Positions 24,481-33,300 of a stretch of DNA of 64,000 nt are shown piece by piece. The first letter of the stretch is position 1; every line of letters starts with the position of its first letter. The notes beneath the pieces are model-generated. The model made no database searches. It saw only the letters and a list, made by a program, of their open reading frames with translations, and had not been told where the DNA came from. Origin of the DNA: CAYLYU01 sp964501925 (lineage in GTDB: Bacteria; Pseudomonadota; Zetaproteobacteria; Mariprofundales; Mariprofundaceae); the NCBI GenBank assembly GCA_964501925.1, contig CAZCTM010000001.1:1-64000 (forward strand), given 5' to 3'. Made by a program: the position numbers and the translations under genes.

Positions 24481-24831
24481 ATGTCGAGAACACTATTAAT
24501 AGCAACCGTTTGGCTCGGCTTGATTATGTTTGGCAGCAATTCCGCCCAGGCGGCCGAAGCAAAAGAGCTATTTAATTTTTACTGTGCCCAGTGTCACGGC
24601 TTTGACGGTAAAGGCAAGGGTGTGAATGCCACAAAGGATATGGCGACCAGTCCTCGAGACTTTACCGACAAGGCCACGATGGCCAAGCGAACCGATGATG
24701 ACATCCGGACAGTTATCAAGGGTGGTGGTCCAGCAATCAGCAAGTCTTCACTGATGCCCCCCTGGAGCAAAACATTATCGAATGAGGATGTTGAAAAGCT
24801 GCTCGCATATATAAGGAAGTTTGCCAAATAA
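24481..24831 (+). CDS. Small periplasmic monohaem cytochrome c
   Basis: I chose the ATG after cggagggata, giving 116 residues with a signal peptide (ends SAQAAE). It carries one haem motif, CAQCHGFDGKGKG, and a Met candidate in SSLMPPWSK. The domain is close to those in the cytochromes at 7021, 17313 and 28829. It lies between the dihaem cytochrome and the microprotein genes of the bd-like operon. Confidence 0.87.
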   Translation: MSRTLLIATVWLGLIMFGSNSAQAAEAKELFNFYCAQCHGFDGKGKGVNATKDMATSPRDFTDKATMAKRTDDDIRTVIKGGGPAISKSSLMPPWSKTLSNEDVEKLLAYIRKFAK

Positions 24832-24872
24832 GAAAAGCGGGGAGAAGGGAGAATGAAGGAGGGGAGAGCATC

Positions 24873-24974
24873 ATGAAGCTAAGCAAGCATAACCTTTGTG
24901 ATGGTGTGATTTTCTGCGGAATGCTGGTCAATGCCATCTTCGTTGTCCTTATCCTCTATCTCTACGTCTTGTGA
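24873..24974 (+). CDS. Single-helix microprotein 1 (33 aa)
   Basis: MKLSKHNLCDGVIFCGMLVN followed by a hydrophobic run (AIFVVLILYLYVL) to the stop. A good ribosome site (ggaggggagagc) precedes it. It is one of three consecutive tiny membrane-protein genes before the bd-like oxidase, comparable in size and position to CydX-type or oxidase IIa-type accessory subunits. It has no homology I can name. Confidence 0.55.
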   Translation: MKLSKHNLCDGVIFCGMLVNAIFVVLILYLYVL

Positions 24975-25068
24975 GAACCAAGAAGGAAGCGTGCACTTAT
25001 GAACCTGACAGGGATTGCCGGGGTTCGAATATCTAAACATTACGAACACTAGTCATTTTGGAGGCGGC

Positions 25069-25170
25069 ATGAGCAAGGATGGACAAGAAGCGACATGGTT
25101 GGGTCCGACTATATTTACGGCAGTTCTGATCGCAACCATCGTGATATTTTGGTGGTTTTTGGGGGCATGA
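25069..25170 (+). CDS. Single-helix microprotein 2 (33 aa)
   Basis: MSKDGQEATWLGPTIFTAVL leads into a hydrophobic helix ending WWFLGA. The ribosome site ggaggc lies 6 bases before the ATG. The hydrophilic N-terminus and single helix resemble small oxidase subunits. It is separated from the third microprotein by only 4 bases. Confidence 0.6.
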   Translation: MSKDGQEATWLGPTIFTAVLIATIVIFWWFLGA

Positions 25171-25174
25171 GAAC

Positions 25175-25291
25175 ATGAAATCATATTTTTTACCATTTTG
25201 CGGTGCATTCGTTGTTTTTGCTCTTGTCTTCCTGGCCTTGGATTACGCGATCATGAAGCTTCAGGGGCTATCGCTGATCTTTCATCAGTAA
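25175..25291 (+). CDS. Single-helix microprotein 3 (38 aa)
   Basis: MKSYFLPFCGAFVVFALVFL continues through one helix and ends LSLIFHQ. It starts 4 bases after the previous stop, and 66 bases separate it from the bd-like oxidase start. It is probably a structural subunit of the same complex. The start lacks a strong ribosome site of its own, so coupling to microprotein 2 is likely. Confidence 0.5.
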   Translation: MKSYFLPFCGAFVVFALVFLALDYAIMKLQGLSLIFHQ

Positions 25292-25357
25292 GGAAAGGGC
25301 CAGATATGGACAGAATATGTTGGGCAGATAAACAGTGACAAACAGGGGAGTAGACCT

Positions 25358-27241
25358 TTGAAATCAAGCAATTCAAGAACCATATTTACGGCGCTTCTGC
25401 TTGTATGCCTTGCCGTAATACTCACACCAGCACCAGGCGCTGCCACCACCGACATGGGTGTGCCTATTGCAGCAGCGGAAGAGGCCTCATCGGAAGCAGC
25501 TGCATCAACCGCCGCAGATGCAACAGACGTTAATTCAGAAGCGGCTGCAGAAGCTCCGGCTTTCCCACCCGCCCCCAAATTGACTGCGGCAGATTACCCA
25601 TCCATTGCTGGCATAAACAGCCGCGTGTTCGTGTGGATTGTTGCCCAGCTACACCTCTGGTTCGCAGCCTTTGTTCTCGCCGTTCCAATCTTTGTTTTCA
25701 TTATCGAATGCATCGGCATGAAAACACGGGACCAGCGCTACGACAACATGGCCTATGAATTTATCAAGGTCAGTATCACTGCCTATTCATTAACAGCTAT
25801 CCTCGGTGGTCTGCTCGTGTTTAGCCTCATCCTCTTTTATCCGGACCTGTTCCGCTATCTTTCTACCATTTTCAAGGAAAGCATGTTCTATTACGCTCTC
25901 CTGTTCTTTGCCGAGAGTGCGTGTCTGTATATTTATTATTACGGGTGGCACTGGTTGCAAGGTGGGGACAGGAAATGGATACATCTGACCTTGGGCCTTC
26001 TGCTAAACGCGGTAGGGACAATGCTGATGTTCCTGGCCAATTCATGGGTGACCTTCATGATGAGTCCGGCCGCGGTGGATGCCGCTGGTGTGTTCAATGG
26101 CGACACGTGGGCTGCGATCCATAACTTCCTCTGGAATCCTATCAATATCCACCGCGTAGTTGCCAACGTGGCGTATGGTGGATCTGTTGTTGGGGCTTAT
26201 GCTGCCTTTAAGTTCCTGAGCGCAACAAACAAGGAAGCAAAAGCCCACTATGACTGGATGGGCTATAATGCGAACTTTATTGCCATATGCGCCCTCCTGC
26301 CTCTGCCATTTGCCGGCTACTATCTTACTGCAGAGATCTATGCCTTCAGTCAGCAGATGGGTATTACCCTGATGGGCGGTGTATTCGCCTGGCTGTTCAT
26401 TATTCAGGCAGTTCTGATCGGAACGCTGTTTTTGTCGGCGAATTACTATCTCTGGTGTGGCATGGGTCGAAGCGATGGAGCTCATCGTTATTACCCGTAT
26501 CTAAAATATCTGGCGATAGTCATTGTTGGAGCGTTTCTCGTCTGGTTCACCCCGCATACGCTCGTGCTCACCAACGCCGAGCTCAAGAGCCTTGGTGGAC
26601 CATATCATGCATACCTGGGCAAATTCGGGATTATGCCTGCCAAAAATACGGCCGTGAATATCATGATATTAATTACGACCCTGAGTTTTATTTTCTACAG
26701 GCGTTGCAACAAAGTAGCCACAGTGTCATGGGCAAATGCCGGTAATGGTGCCGTTGTCGCCCTGTTTGCCGCTGGAATTCTCAATATCCTGATACTGGGG
26801 GTGTATTACGGTTACTTCACGAATACGGTGTACAAGGTAGCCGCATCCATTCCCCAGGTGCTCACCACATTATTCGTGATAGCAGTATCCCTGACGCTGG
26901 ATGTCTTCATGTACAAGGGAGCGAAAGAGGTTGCCCCATTACACTGGGGACGGGTTTCGAATCGATCACAATATGCCCTGTTCCTGCTGGCGGTTGCCTT
27001 TACATGGCTTATGGGACTGATGGGCTACATCCGGTCAGGCATTCGGCAACACTGGCATGTGAATGGCATTTTCCGGGATAACTCTGTCAATGCATTTACG
27101 CCGGATTTGAGCTTTGCTGCCAATACGGTTTCGTTTGCAACCATACTGTTCATGTCGATGGTGATCTTTGTCTTCTGGCTGGCCTCAGTGAGTGGCCGCA
27201 AGTCGGATGCTTCTAAATACTGGATGGGGCAGAAGTCATGA
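25358..27241 (+). CDS. Cytochrome bd-like oxidase subunit I (CydA-like) without a Q-loop
   Basis: A 627-residue protein from a TTG after aggggag. It begins with a signal-like helix and an Ala-rich linker to residue ~70. A CydA-like membrane domain follows: H99 in VAQLHLWFAAF at the haem b595 His position, FFAESACLYIYYYGW at the FLES acidic motif, and NPINIHRVVANVAYGG at the haem b558 region. In that region the His is displaced relative to CydA. No GRQPW quinol-binding Q-loop is seen. No CydB is encoded; three microproteins and five cytochromes c surround it. It is reminiscent of bd-like oxidases of Nitrospira. Electrons may come from cytochrome c. Confidence 0.78.
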   Translation: MKSSNSRTIFTALLLVCLAVILTPAPGAATTDMGVPIAAAEEASSEAAASTAADATDVNSEAAAEAPAFPPAPKLTAADYPSIAGINSRVFVWIVAQLHLWFAAFVLAVPIFVFIIECIGMKTRDQRYDNMAYEFIKVSITAYSLTAILGGLLVFSLILFYPDLFRYLSTIFKESMFYYALLFFAESACLYIYYYGWHWLQGGDRKWIHLTLGLLLNAVGTMLMFLANSWVTFMMSPAAVDAAGVFNGDTWAAIHNFLWNPINIHRVVANVAYGGSVVGAYAAFKFLSATNKEAKAHYDWMGYNANFIAICALLPLPFAGYYLTAEIYAFSQQMGITLMGGVFAWLFIIQAVLIGTLFLSANYYLWCGMGRSDGAHRYYPYLKYLAIVIVGAFLVWFTPHTLVLTNAELKSLGGPYHAYLGKFGIMPAKNTAVNIMILITTLSFIFYRRCNKVATVSWANAGNGAVVALFAAGILNILILGVYYGYFTNTVYKVAASIPQVLTTLFVIAVSLTLDVFMYKGAKEVAPLHWGRVSNRSQYALFLLAVAFTWLMGLMGYIRSGIRQHWHVNGIFRDNSVNAFTPDLSFAANTVSFATILFMSMVIFVFWLASVSGRKSDASKYWMGQKS

Positions 27242-28053
27242 AGAATTTTCTCAAGGTTGTCTTTTTCAGTCTGCTGGTGATCAGCGGTTTTGCGGGCTTC
27301 GCCAACTTTGGTATCCCCCGGATCAAACCCGCTCCGCCGCCTGTTGAGGAAAAACTGGATCTTGGTGCCATGACCATGGATCAGTTTATCGCTTTGGGGG
27401 AGAAGGTGTTCAACGGTAAAGGGACATGTACCTTGTGTCACAATTCCATGGGTCGGGCACCCATGCTGGATAAGGTGGCTGTGGTCGCCCCGGAGCGTAT
27501 GGCGGATTCTCGCTATAAGGGAAATGCGAAGACGGTTGAGGAATACATCCATGAATCAATGGTGGATCCGTCAGCCTATGTAGTCGCTGGCTTCGGCAAG
27601 TCGGGTACCAATGATACGGTCAGTCCCATGCCGAATGTCACGGCAGGCAGCATTGGCCTTTCAGATGTAGAGGTAAAGGCAGTGACTGCCTATCTGCAGG
27701 ACCTGGGAGGCGTTGAAGTCACGGTAGAAATACCGACTGATGTTCCCGAAGAGGCAACTGCGGAAGAAGGCGGCGGAGGAGGCCGCGAACCCTTTAAATC
27801 AGCCGATGAAATTATTGCAAACATGGGTTGCGGTGCCTGCCATAAGATTGGAGAAGAGGAAGGTGAAATTGGGCCTGATCTCACTCATATTGGTGCTAAA
27901 CGGGACAAGGATTACTTGCGGCGTGCCATTCTTGATCCAAATGCTGATATAGCTGAGGGCTATGACCCCGATATGATGCCCGATACCTTGGGTGATGATC
28001 TGAGTGCGAAGGAGATGGAGATGCTTGTAGATTACTTGGCTGGGTTGAAATAA
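27238..28053 (+). CDS. Membrane-anchored dihaem cytochrome c
   Basis: A 271-residue protein with an N-terminal hydrophobic anchor and two haem domains: CTLCHNSMG near residue 64 and CGACHKIGEEEGE near residue 199. A Glu/Gly-rich linker (EEATAEEGGGGGRE) separates them. It overlaps the bd-like gene by 4 bases, so it is very probably a subunit of that complex, passing electrons from soluble cytochromes to it. Confidence 0.85.
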   Translation: MKNFLKVVFFSLLVISGFAGFANFGIPRIKPAPPPVEEKLDLGAMTMDQFIALGEKVFNGKGTCTLCHNSMGRAPMLDKVAVVAPERMADSRYKGNAKTVEEYIHESMVDPSAYVVAGFGKSGTNDTVSPMPNVTAGSIGLSDVEVKAVTAYLQDLGGVEVTVEIPTDVPEEATAEEGGGGGREPFKSADEIIANMGCGACHKIGEEEGEIGPDLTHIGAKRDKDYLRRAILDPNADIAEGYDPDMMPDTLGDDLSAKEMEMLVDYLAGLK

Positions 28054-28055
28054 CC

Positions 28056-28832
28056 ATGGCAAAGCAAAGACGTATACCCCGATTACTGCAATTTGCCCTC
28101 GTTATCGCAGGTATCTACTTTGGATTCATAGTGCTGTTTGATGTGGTCCTGGGTGCAGTTATTCCCAAGAGCCTGCTCACCATGTACATGTTCTTTGTGG
28201 TTGCTGGCACTTTTATGATTTTCACCTGCACGGAGGAAAGCACCAAGGAGATAGTGGATCCAATCAAGGCTCTGGTTGAGGATCCGTCAAAGAAGCTGGT
28301 TCGCAACATTGTCTTTGTTATCCTTCCTTCATTAGCTGGGGCTTATGTCTACGTAAGTATGCAACCCAGTTTCGAGGCTCCGGTAGAGTTGCGCAGTATT
28401 CATCCTGCTCCCCCGGCTTCAATGAAGGCATTTGGAAAAAGATACGATCTTTCGACACTTGAGAATCCCTACCGCAAGTTCGAAAAAGAAGACCCTGAAA
28501 AGTTCAAACAACTGGTGAAAGAGGGTGGCGAGGTTTATATCAAGAACTGCCAGTACTGCCATGGAGATAAATTGGATGGCAATGGCCCATACGCCGCTGG
28601 TCTCAACCCCACTCCTTTGAATTTCCAGGATGTAGGCACCATTGCACAGTTGCAGGAGTCCTTCGTTTTCTGGCGAATTGCTACAGGTGGGCCGGGCCTG
28701 CCGAAAGAGGCAGCTCCATGGATTTCGGCCATGCCGGTTTGGCAGAACTTTCTGACCGAGGATGAAATATGGAAGGTGATTCTCTTCCTCTATGACTATA
28801 CGGGTAAGCGTCCGAGGTCCTGGGAAAAATGA
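28056..28832 (+). CDS. Membrane monohaem cytochrome c with three N-terminal helices
   Basis: A 258-residue protein. Residues ~8-110 hold three hydrophobic segments (LLQFALVIAGIYFGFIVLFD, LTMYMFFVVAGTFMIF and NIVFVILPSLAGAYVYV). The rest is a class I haem domain with CQYCHGDKLDGNG near residue 167 and a Met candidate in ISAMPVWQN. It lies 2 bases after one cytochrome gene and overlaps the next by 4 bases, so all belong to one complex. Confidence 0.83.
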   Translation: MAKQRRIPRLLQFALVIAGIYFGFIVLFDVVLGAVIPKSLLTMYMFFVVAGTFMIFTCTEESTKEIVDPIKALVEDPSKKLVRNIVFVILPSLAGAYVYVSMQPSFEAPVELRSIHPAPPASMKAFGKRYDLSTLENPYRKFEKEDPEKFKQLVKEGGEVYIKNCQYCHGDKLDGNGPYAAGLNPTPLNFQDVGTIAQLQESFVFWRIATGGPGLPKEAAPWISAMPVWQNFLTEDEIWKVILFLYDYTGKRPRSWEK

Positions 28833-30403
28833 GTAAATTCTATTCAGGGAAGGCCATGAGACAGATGAATCAACTGATGATACAAATCCTTGGAATAATG
28901 CTGGCTGTACTGTTCATGGTTGAGCCCGTGTTGGCAGCCAAAGGTGATGCGAACAAGGGCAAGATTATCTATGAGAAACGCTGCGTCTGGTGTCACGGGG
29001 TTGATGGTGATGGTGAGGGGCCTGCGGCCAAGTTCCTTAACCCGCCTCCGCGCAACTTTGAAGATGGCCAGTACAAGTTCAAAACAACCAATTTCGAGGA
29101 CATGGTTCCCAATGATGAGGATCTTTTCCGAATGGTCCGAGACGGGATGCCCAACACCGCCATGCCTGGCTGGAAGGGGTTGCTTACTGACCAAGAAATG
29201 TGGGATGTTATCGAATATGTTAAAACCTTTGCAGGGTACGATGAGGAAAAGCCAACAAAGCAGGTTGACTACGGCACCCAGATTCCAAGCTCGCCTGAAA
29301 GCATTGAAAAGGGTAAGAAGCTGTTTGAAGAAGGGGATCGTTGCGTTGAATGTCACGGCAAAACAGGTAAGGGAAGCGGAATCAAGGCCCTTAGAGGTGA
29401 CTATAAGGAACGTACGTGGCCACGCAATCTGACCAAGCCCTGGACGTTTCGGGCCAGCAATGATCCGAAGGATATCTTCACGAGAATTTCGGTTGGTATC
29501 CCGGGAACACAGATGCCATCCTTCGCAGACCCCAAAAGTAAAAAGAAGTTAAGCATTGAGGAACGCTGGCACGTTGCCAATTATGTAGCGAGCCTTGCCA
29601 AGACCAAGGAAGTTGTTAATCCTGAAAATACTGTGATCAAGGCCGCCGTGGCGGAGGGAGATTTACCCACAACCACGGATGACGAGCGATGGGATCAGGT
29701 TGAGCCTACAACCTTCATGCTCGTACCACAGATCATTGCCAAGGAGCGCTTTTTCACTCCATCCAATGACACGATTACGGTCAGGGCAATCTACAATGAT
29801 TCAAAGGTTGCAGTACTGCTTGAGTGGGATGATCGGACCAAGAGCATCCCGGGTGATGAGCTGGCTGAAAAGATTGGTGATGCACCCATATCCGAGGATG
29901 GTGTAGCAGTTCAGCTACCTGTTGTCATTCCCACAGAAATGGAGAAACCCTATTGGGGTATGGGCGATGCTTCTCATCCGGTGAATATCTGGCACTGGAA
30001 GAGTGGTACGACTCAGGCACCGGAGTCCGTCAGTCTTGTGAATGCCAAAGGATTTTCGGATATCGAAAAGCGTGATGCAGCTGAAGTTGGTCTCCAGGCT
30101 AAAGGGAGTTATGATAATGGCACATGGCGTGTATTGTTCACTCGGTCGCTCACCACTGATACCAAGGAAAAAGACATTCAGTTTGAAGAGGGCAAGTTTA
30201 TCCCCATTGCCTTCGCAGCATGGGATGGCAGCAACAGTGAAAAGGGGTCAAAACATACCATGACAACATGGTACTGGTTGTTGCTGAAGCCAGCAGCATC
30301 ATCCATGCCCCTGATCATGGCGCTGCTGGTCTTCGGTATTATCCTTGGAGGGCTTCTGTGGTGGGCACGCAGTGCGGCTGGAAAGGCAACCCAGAATGCC
30401 TAG
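28829..30403 (+). CDS. NxrC-like cytochrome: two c-haem domains plus an ethylbenzene dehydrogenase-type b-haem domain
   Basis: A 524-residue protein with a signal peptide (ends near VLAAK), two class I haem domains (CVWCHGVDGDGEG near residue 51, CVECHGKTGKGSG near 172), and a beta-rich domain from ~285 to ~485. That domain resembles the haem b-binding gamma subunit of ethylbenzene dehydrogenase/NxrC enzymes (VLLEWDDRTKS; PYWGMGDASHPVNIWHWKSG). A C-terminal helix anchors it. In those families the b haem is held by Met and Lys. No molybdopterin alpha or beta subunit is present, so here it probably serves the bd-like complex. Confidence 0.82.
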   Translation: MSKFYSGKAMRQMNQLMIQILGIMLAVLFMVEPVLAAKGDANKGKIIYEKRCVWCHGVDGDGEGPAAKFLNPPPRNFEDGQYKFKTTNFEDMVPNDEDLFRMVRDGMPNTAMPGWKGLLTDQEMWDVIEYVKTFAGYDEEKPTKQVDYGTQIPSSPESIEKGKKLFEEGDRCVECHGKTGKGSGIKALRGDYKERTWPRNLTKPWTFRASNDPKDIFTRISVGIPGTQMPSFADPKSKKKLSIEERWHVANYVASLAKTKEVVNPENTVIKAAVAEGDLPTTTDDERWDQVEPTTFMLVPQIIAKERFFTPSNDTITVRAIYNDSKVAVLLEWDDRTKSIPGDELAEKIGDAPISEDGVAVQLPVVIPTEMEKPYWGMGDASHPVNIWHWKSGTTQAPESVSLVNAKGFSDIEKRDAAEVGLQAKGSYDNGTWRVLFTRSLTTDTKEKDIQFEEGKFIPIAFAAWDGSNSEKGSKHTMTTWYWLLLKPAASSMPLIMALLVFGIILGGLLWWARSAAGKATQNA

Positions 30404-30632
30404 AATGGCGGGCATGGCGCTAGAATTTGATGGGGGCTGCCAACCCAGACGTGGTGTAAAGACCAGATTAATAGGGGTGGTTCTGATCGCTTTGGGCATT
30501 CTGGACAGTTTGCTTACCTTACGAGCAGGTATGCCCAGTGAAGAATACATGGCACTCATTACCGTGGGAGTTGTGGTTTTTGCTATAGGAGCAGTACGTA
30601 GCAGACGGCAATCGGTTTCAGGAGAAGACTAA
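30396..30632 (+). CDS. Small two-helix membrane protein (78 aa)
   Basis: Starts at an ATG overlapping the previous stop (ATGCCTAG) and encodes two hydrophobic helices (LIGVVLIALGILDSLLTL and ALITVGVVVFAIGAV) with a basic tail. It overlaps the response regulator start by 1 base. It resembles the 58-aa protein at 10642 in size and topology. Function unknown. Confidence 0.6.
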   Translation: MPRMAGMALEFDGGCQPRRGVKTRLIGVVLIALGILDSLLTLRAGMPSEEYMALITVGVVVFAIGAVRSRRQSVSGED

Positions 30633-31033
30633 TGCATAAGATTCTTGTAGTGGATGACGAGGAAGAAGTTCGCAAGACGATCAAACTGCAACTTAAAGGG
30701 ACCGGGATGGAGGTCCTGGAAGCAGAAGATGGGGAAAAAGGGATCGAGATTCTTGATTCAGAAAATGCCCTGGATATTGATGTCATCATCTGCGATGTGC
30801 GTATGCCCAAGATCAATGGCGTGGAGGCAGTGGCTTATTTTCGTAAGGAATATCCTGCGATCCCGGTGATTGTATTGACAGGATATCCCGATGCAAAGCT
30901 GGCGACGGATTTTATGAAGCAAGGTGCCTTTGATTACTTGATCAAGCCTGTCGAGAAAGAGAAGCTTGTAGAAATCGTGACGAAGGCTGCCAGCCAACGG
31001 AACATCAGCGGTGGTCCTACCATGATCGCATAA
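30632..31033 (+). CDS. Single-domain response regulator (CheY-like)
   Basis: A 133-residue stand-alone receiver domain: acidic pair in VVDDEEEV, phospho-Asp in IICDVRMP (residue ~55), Thr in VLTGYP and Lys in LIKPVEKE. There is no output domain, so it signals by protein contact. It closes the bd-like operon and converges on a histidine kinase gene that is probably its partner. A strong terminator follows. It may link respiration to taxis or to control of the oxidase. Confidence 0.9.
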   Translation: MHKILVVDDEEEVRKTIKLQLKGTGMEVLEAEDGEKGIEILDSENALDIDVIICDVRMPKINGVEAVAYFRKEYPAIPVIVLTGYPDAKLATDFMKQGAFDYLIKPVEKEKLVEIVTKAASQRNISGGPTMIA

Positions 31034-31054
31034 TGGTCAGTAAGACCGGATCTG

Positions 31055-31082
31055 GGGGTGCTTGCAAGCACCCCTTTTTTTT
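31055..31082 (+). terminator. Rho-independent terminator of the bd-like operon
   Basis: A near-perfect GC-rich stem (GGGGTGCTTGCAAGCACCCC) followed by eight T residues, 21 bases after the response regulator stop. Confidence 0.92.
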
Positions 31083-31164
31083 ATGCCTAGGGCCTTTCTG
31101 CGAAGAAGCAAATGAGGATGACATAAAGCAGAAGCTCTGGAAATGGGATTTAATTACACCTTGA

Positions 31165-33090
31165 TTATCCTGCTCGTTCACTAACCGGAAAGCAGATTGT
31201 GAACGTGGTCCCCTTGCCTTCCTCACTGTCCACAGTAATGGTGCCACCATATTTATTCACAATCTTCTGCACGATATACATCCCCAGGCCTTCGCCTTCA
31301 TCAGGGCCCTTGGTGGTGAAAAACGGATCAAATATTTTGCTCAGGTTTTCTTTCTTGATTCCCTGACCGGTGTCACTGATCTGAATGCAGACTTGTCCAT
31401 TCTCAAAGGTGGTTGTCAGGGTCAGGACGCCATCCCCTGTCATTGCCTGGATGCCGTTACGTACAATATTGAAAAAGACCTGCTGAATTTCCTCGGGTTT
31501 GGCCATAATGTTGGGGATAGCCCCGAAATTTTTGATAATTTTAATCCGGTCATCCAGTTGTGATAACCTGGCCATGGCGATTGCTTCATCGAGTTTTTCG
31601 TGCAGGTCAACCTCTTCCAGTTCCTGTCGGCTTGCCGGACGCGTGTAACCGGAGAGATTCTTGACGATGGCAGAAATCTCCTTCGCATACTTGAGAATGT
31701 CACGCCCATACTCGTTGCAGGCGGCAATATCCTTTTCATCCCGAATGGCCTCAGCCAGACCCGAGATTACATAGAGGGGGTTGTTGATCTCATGGCCAAT
31801 CCCGCTGGCCATGGTGCCTATTGCTGCTACCTTCTCCGTCTGGATGAGCTGTTCCAGCACCCGTTCTTTTTCTGCCTGAGACTTCAGCAGTTCGCGAGTA
31901 CGCTCTTCGACCTTTTCTTCCAGGGATTCAATATGCTGTCGGAGCTGGATTCGCATCTTTTCAAATTCACCCGACAGTTCTTCAATTTCATCTCCTGTCT
32001 TGATGGACAAAGGCTTGCTTAAATCCCCGGCCGCGATTCGGGTTGCACCTTCACGAAGCTTCCGGATGGGTTCCACAATGCGCCGGCTTGCGTAATATCC
32101 CATTGCAGCAAGTAAAACAAGCGACAGAATGCCGGCGAGTGCGACTCCGAAGAGAAGGTTTGTGACCGGAGCAAATATTTCCTCCGAATCCTGCCAGACA
32201 AACATATGCCAGGATTTACCTTGTTGAAGATGCTTGTTGATTCCGGTAAGCGGAGCATGACCGATAATGGAGAAAACAAGCTGACCATGACCATCGTTAT
32301 TCGCAGTGATCCATCCCGACTTCTCTTCGGTGACCCGCGAAATAAAAGTGTGCGTTTGATCTTCTATTTGGCTGCCCGTAGGCAATAAAGGACAGCTGAC
32401 AATCGTCCCATGGTTGTTGATAATCATGACGTGGCCGGTTTCACCAAAACGAATGGGATACGTAAGTTCATCGAGCAATTTGTGGATATCATATGTACGG
32501 TGCAGCCAGCCAATGGGTTTCGATTCACTTTCATCAAGGTCGATGATGGGTGTTGAGATGTGCACCTGATAATCTTTGGTTGTTTTATTTTTTTCCAGCC
32601 AGATTTTTGTTATGGGTCTCTGCTGGAGAGAAGAGGTGGTGTTTTTTTCTTTGCCGGGGCCACTTTCCTCGGGTCCGGTTATCCAGGAGGCGTTCAGCCC
32701 TGTATGGGATTCGGTTTCCTCGCTAGGTAAGGGCCAACTGAATGGGACAACACTTGAGTCCTTGCTCTCGTAAGGATGCCCTAATGTTTTCACCACATAG
32801 CCGTCTGCAGCCTGATGTGCCAGGATGCGGTCGACAGTGATGATACGCTGAATTGCCGCGTCGACTTTTGCTGCGCTGTCTTCTGCCAGTACGCGGAAAC
32901 TCGTACCGATAACCTCTTGCAGTTCGTTCTTGCCGATGTAGTAGGTTCCTGATAATCCACCTATCAGTGGAATCATGCCCACAGCCACCATTGCGAGGAC
33001 AAGTTTTTCCGCTAGACCAAAACGATACTTTCTAGATTGTGTTGAGCTCATTCGCAATGACTTTTTGGGTTGCTTTTTGAATGTCCGCAC
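31165..33090 (-). CDS. Membrane sensor histidine kinase with Cache-type sensor
   Basis: A 641-residue kinase: transmembrane helix (~30-50), a large periplasmic dCache-like region (to ~315), a second helix, a HAMP domain (RRIVEPIRKLREGATRIAAG) and a coiled coil. The HisKA domain carries the H-box GIGHEINNPLYV, and HATPase N, G1 and G2 boxes follow (NIVRNGIQAM, DTGQGIKKEN, GLGMYIVQKIV). All catalytic motifs are present. It converges on the single receiver at 30632, its likely target. A Met 14 codons further in (33048) could be the true start. Confidence 0.9.
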   Translation of the reverse strand: MRTFKKQPKKSLRMSSTQSRKYRFGLAEKLVLAMVAVGMIPLIGGLSGTYYIGKNELQEVIGTSFRVLAEDSAAKVDAAIQRIITVDRILAHQAADGYVVKTLGHPYESKDSSVVPFSWPLPSEETESHTGLNASWITGPEESGPGKEKNTTSSLQQRPITKIWLEKNKTTKDYQVHISTPIIDLDESESKPIGWLHRTYDIHKLLDELTYPIRFGETGHVMIINNHGTIVSCPLLPTGSQIEDQTHTFISRVTEEKSGWITANNDGHGQLVFSIIGHAPLTGINKHLQQGKSWHMFVWQDSEEIFAPVTNLLFGVALAGILSLVLLAAMGYYASRRIVEPIRKLREGATRIAAGDLSKPLSIKTGDEIEELSGEFEKMRIQLRQHIESLEEKVEERTRELLKSQAEKERVLEQLIQTEKVAAIGTMASGIGHEINNPLYVISGLAEAIRDEKDIAACNEYGRDILKYAKEISAIVKNLSGYTRPASRQELEEVDLHEKLDEAIAMARLSQLDDRIKIIKNFGAIPNIMAKPEEIQQVFFNIVRNGIQAMTGDGVLTLTTTFENGQVCIQISDTGQGIKKENLSKIFDPFFTTKGPDEGEGLGMYIVQKIVNKYGGTITVDSEEGKGTTFTICFPVSERAG

Positions 33091-33300
33091 TTCAAAATTA
33101 GCTTACTTTGAACATCTGCAATTCAGAATCTGAATCACGAAAGGCAACAGTATCAAACTTGGCTTGCGCTCTTTGCAAAGAAAAAACTCCCTCTTCCTCC
33201 GCAACCCAGAATGCTTTCAACCGTTGGGATTAACGATGATGCGGGATAAAGACGATTAACAAAACAGTATCAAAACTAATCGATAGGTAAGAGTGAATCA

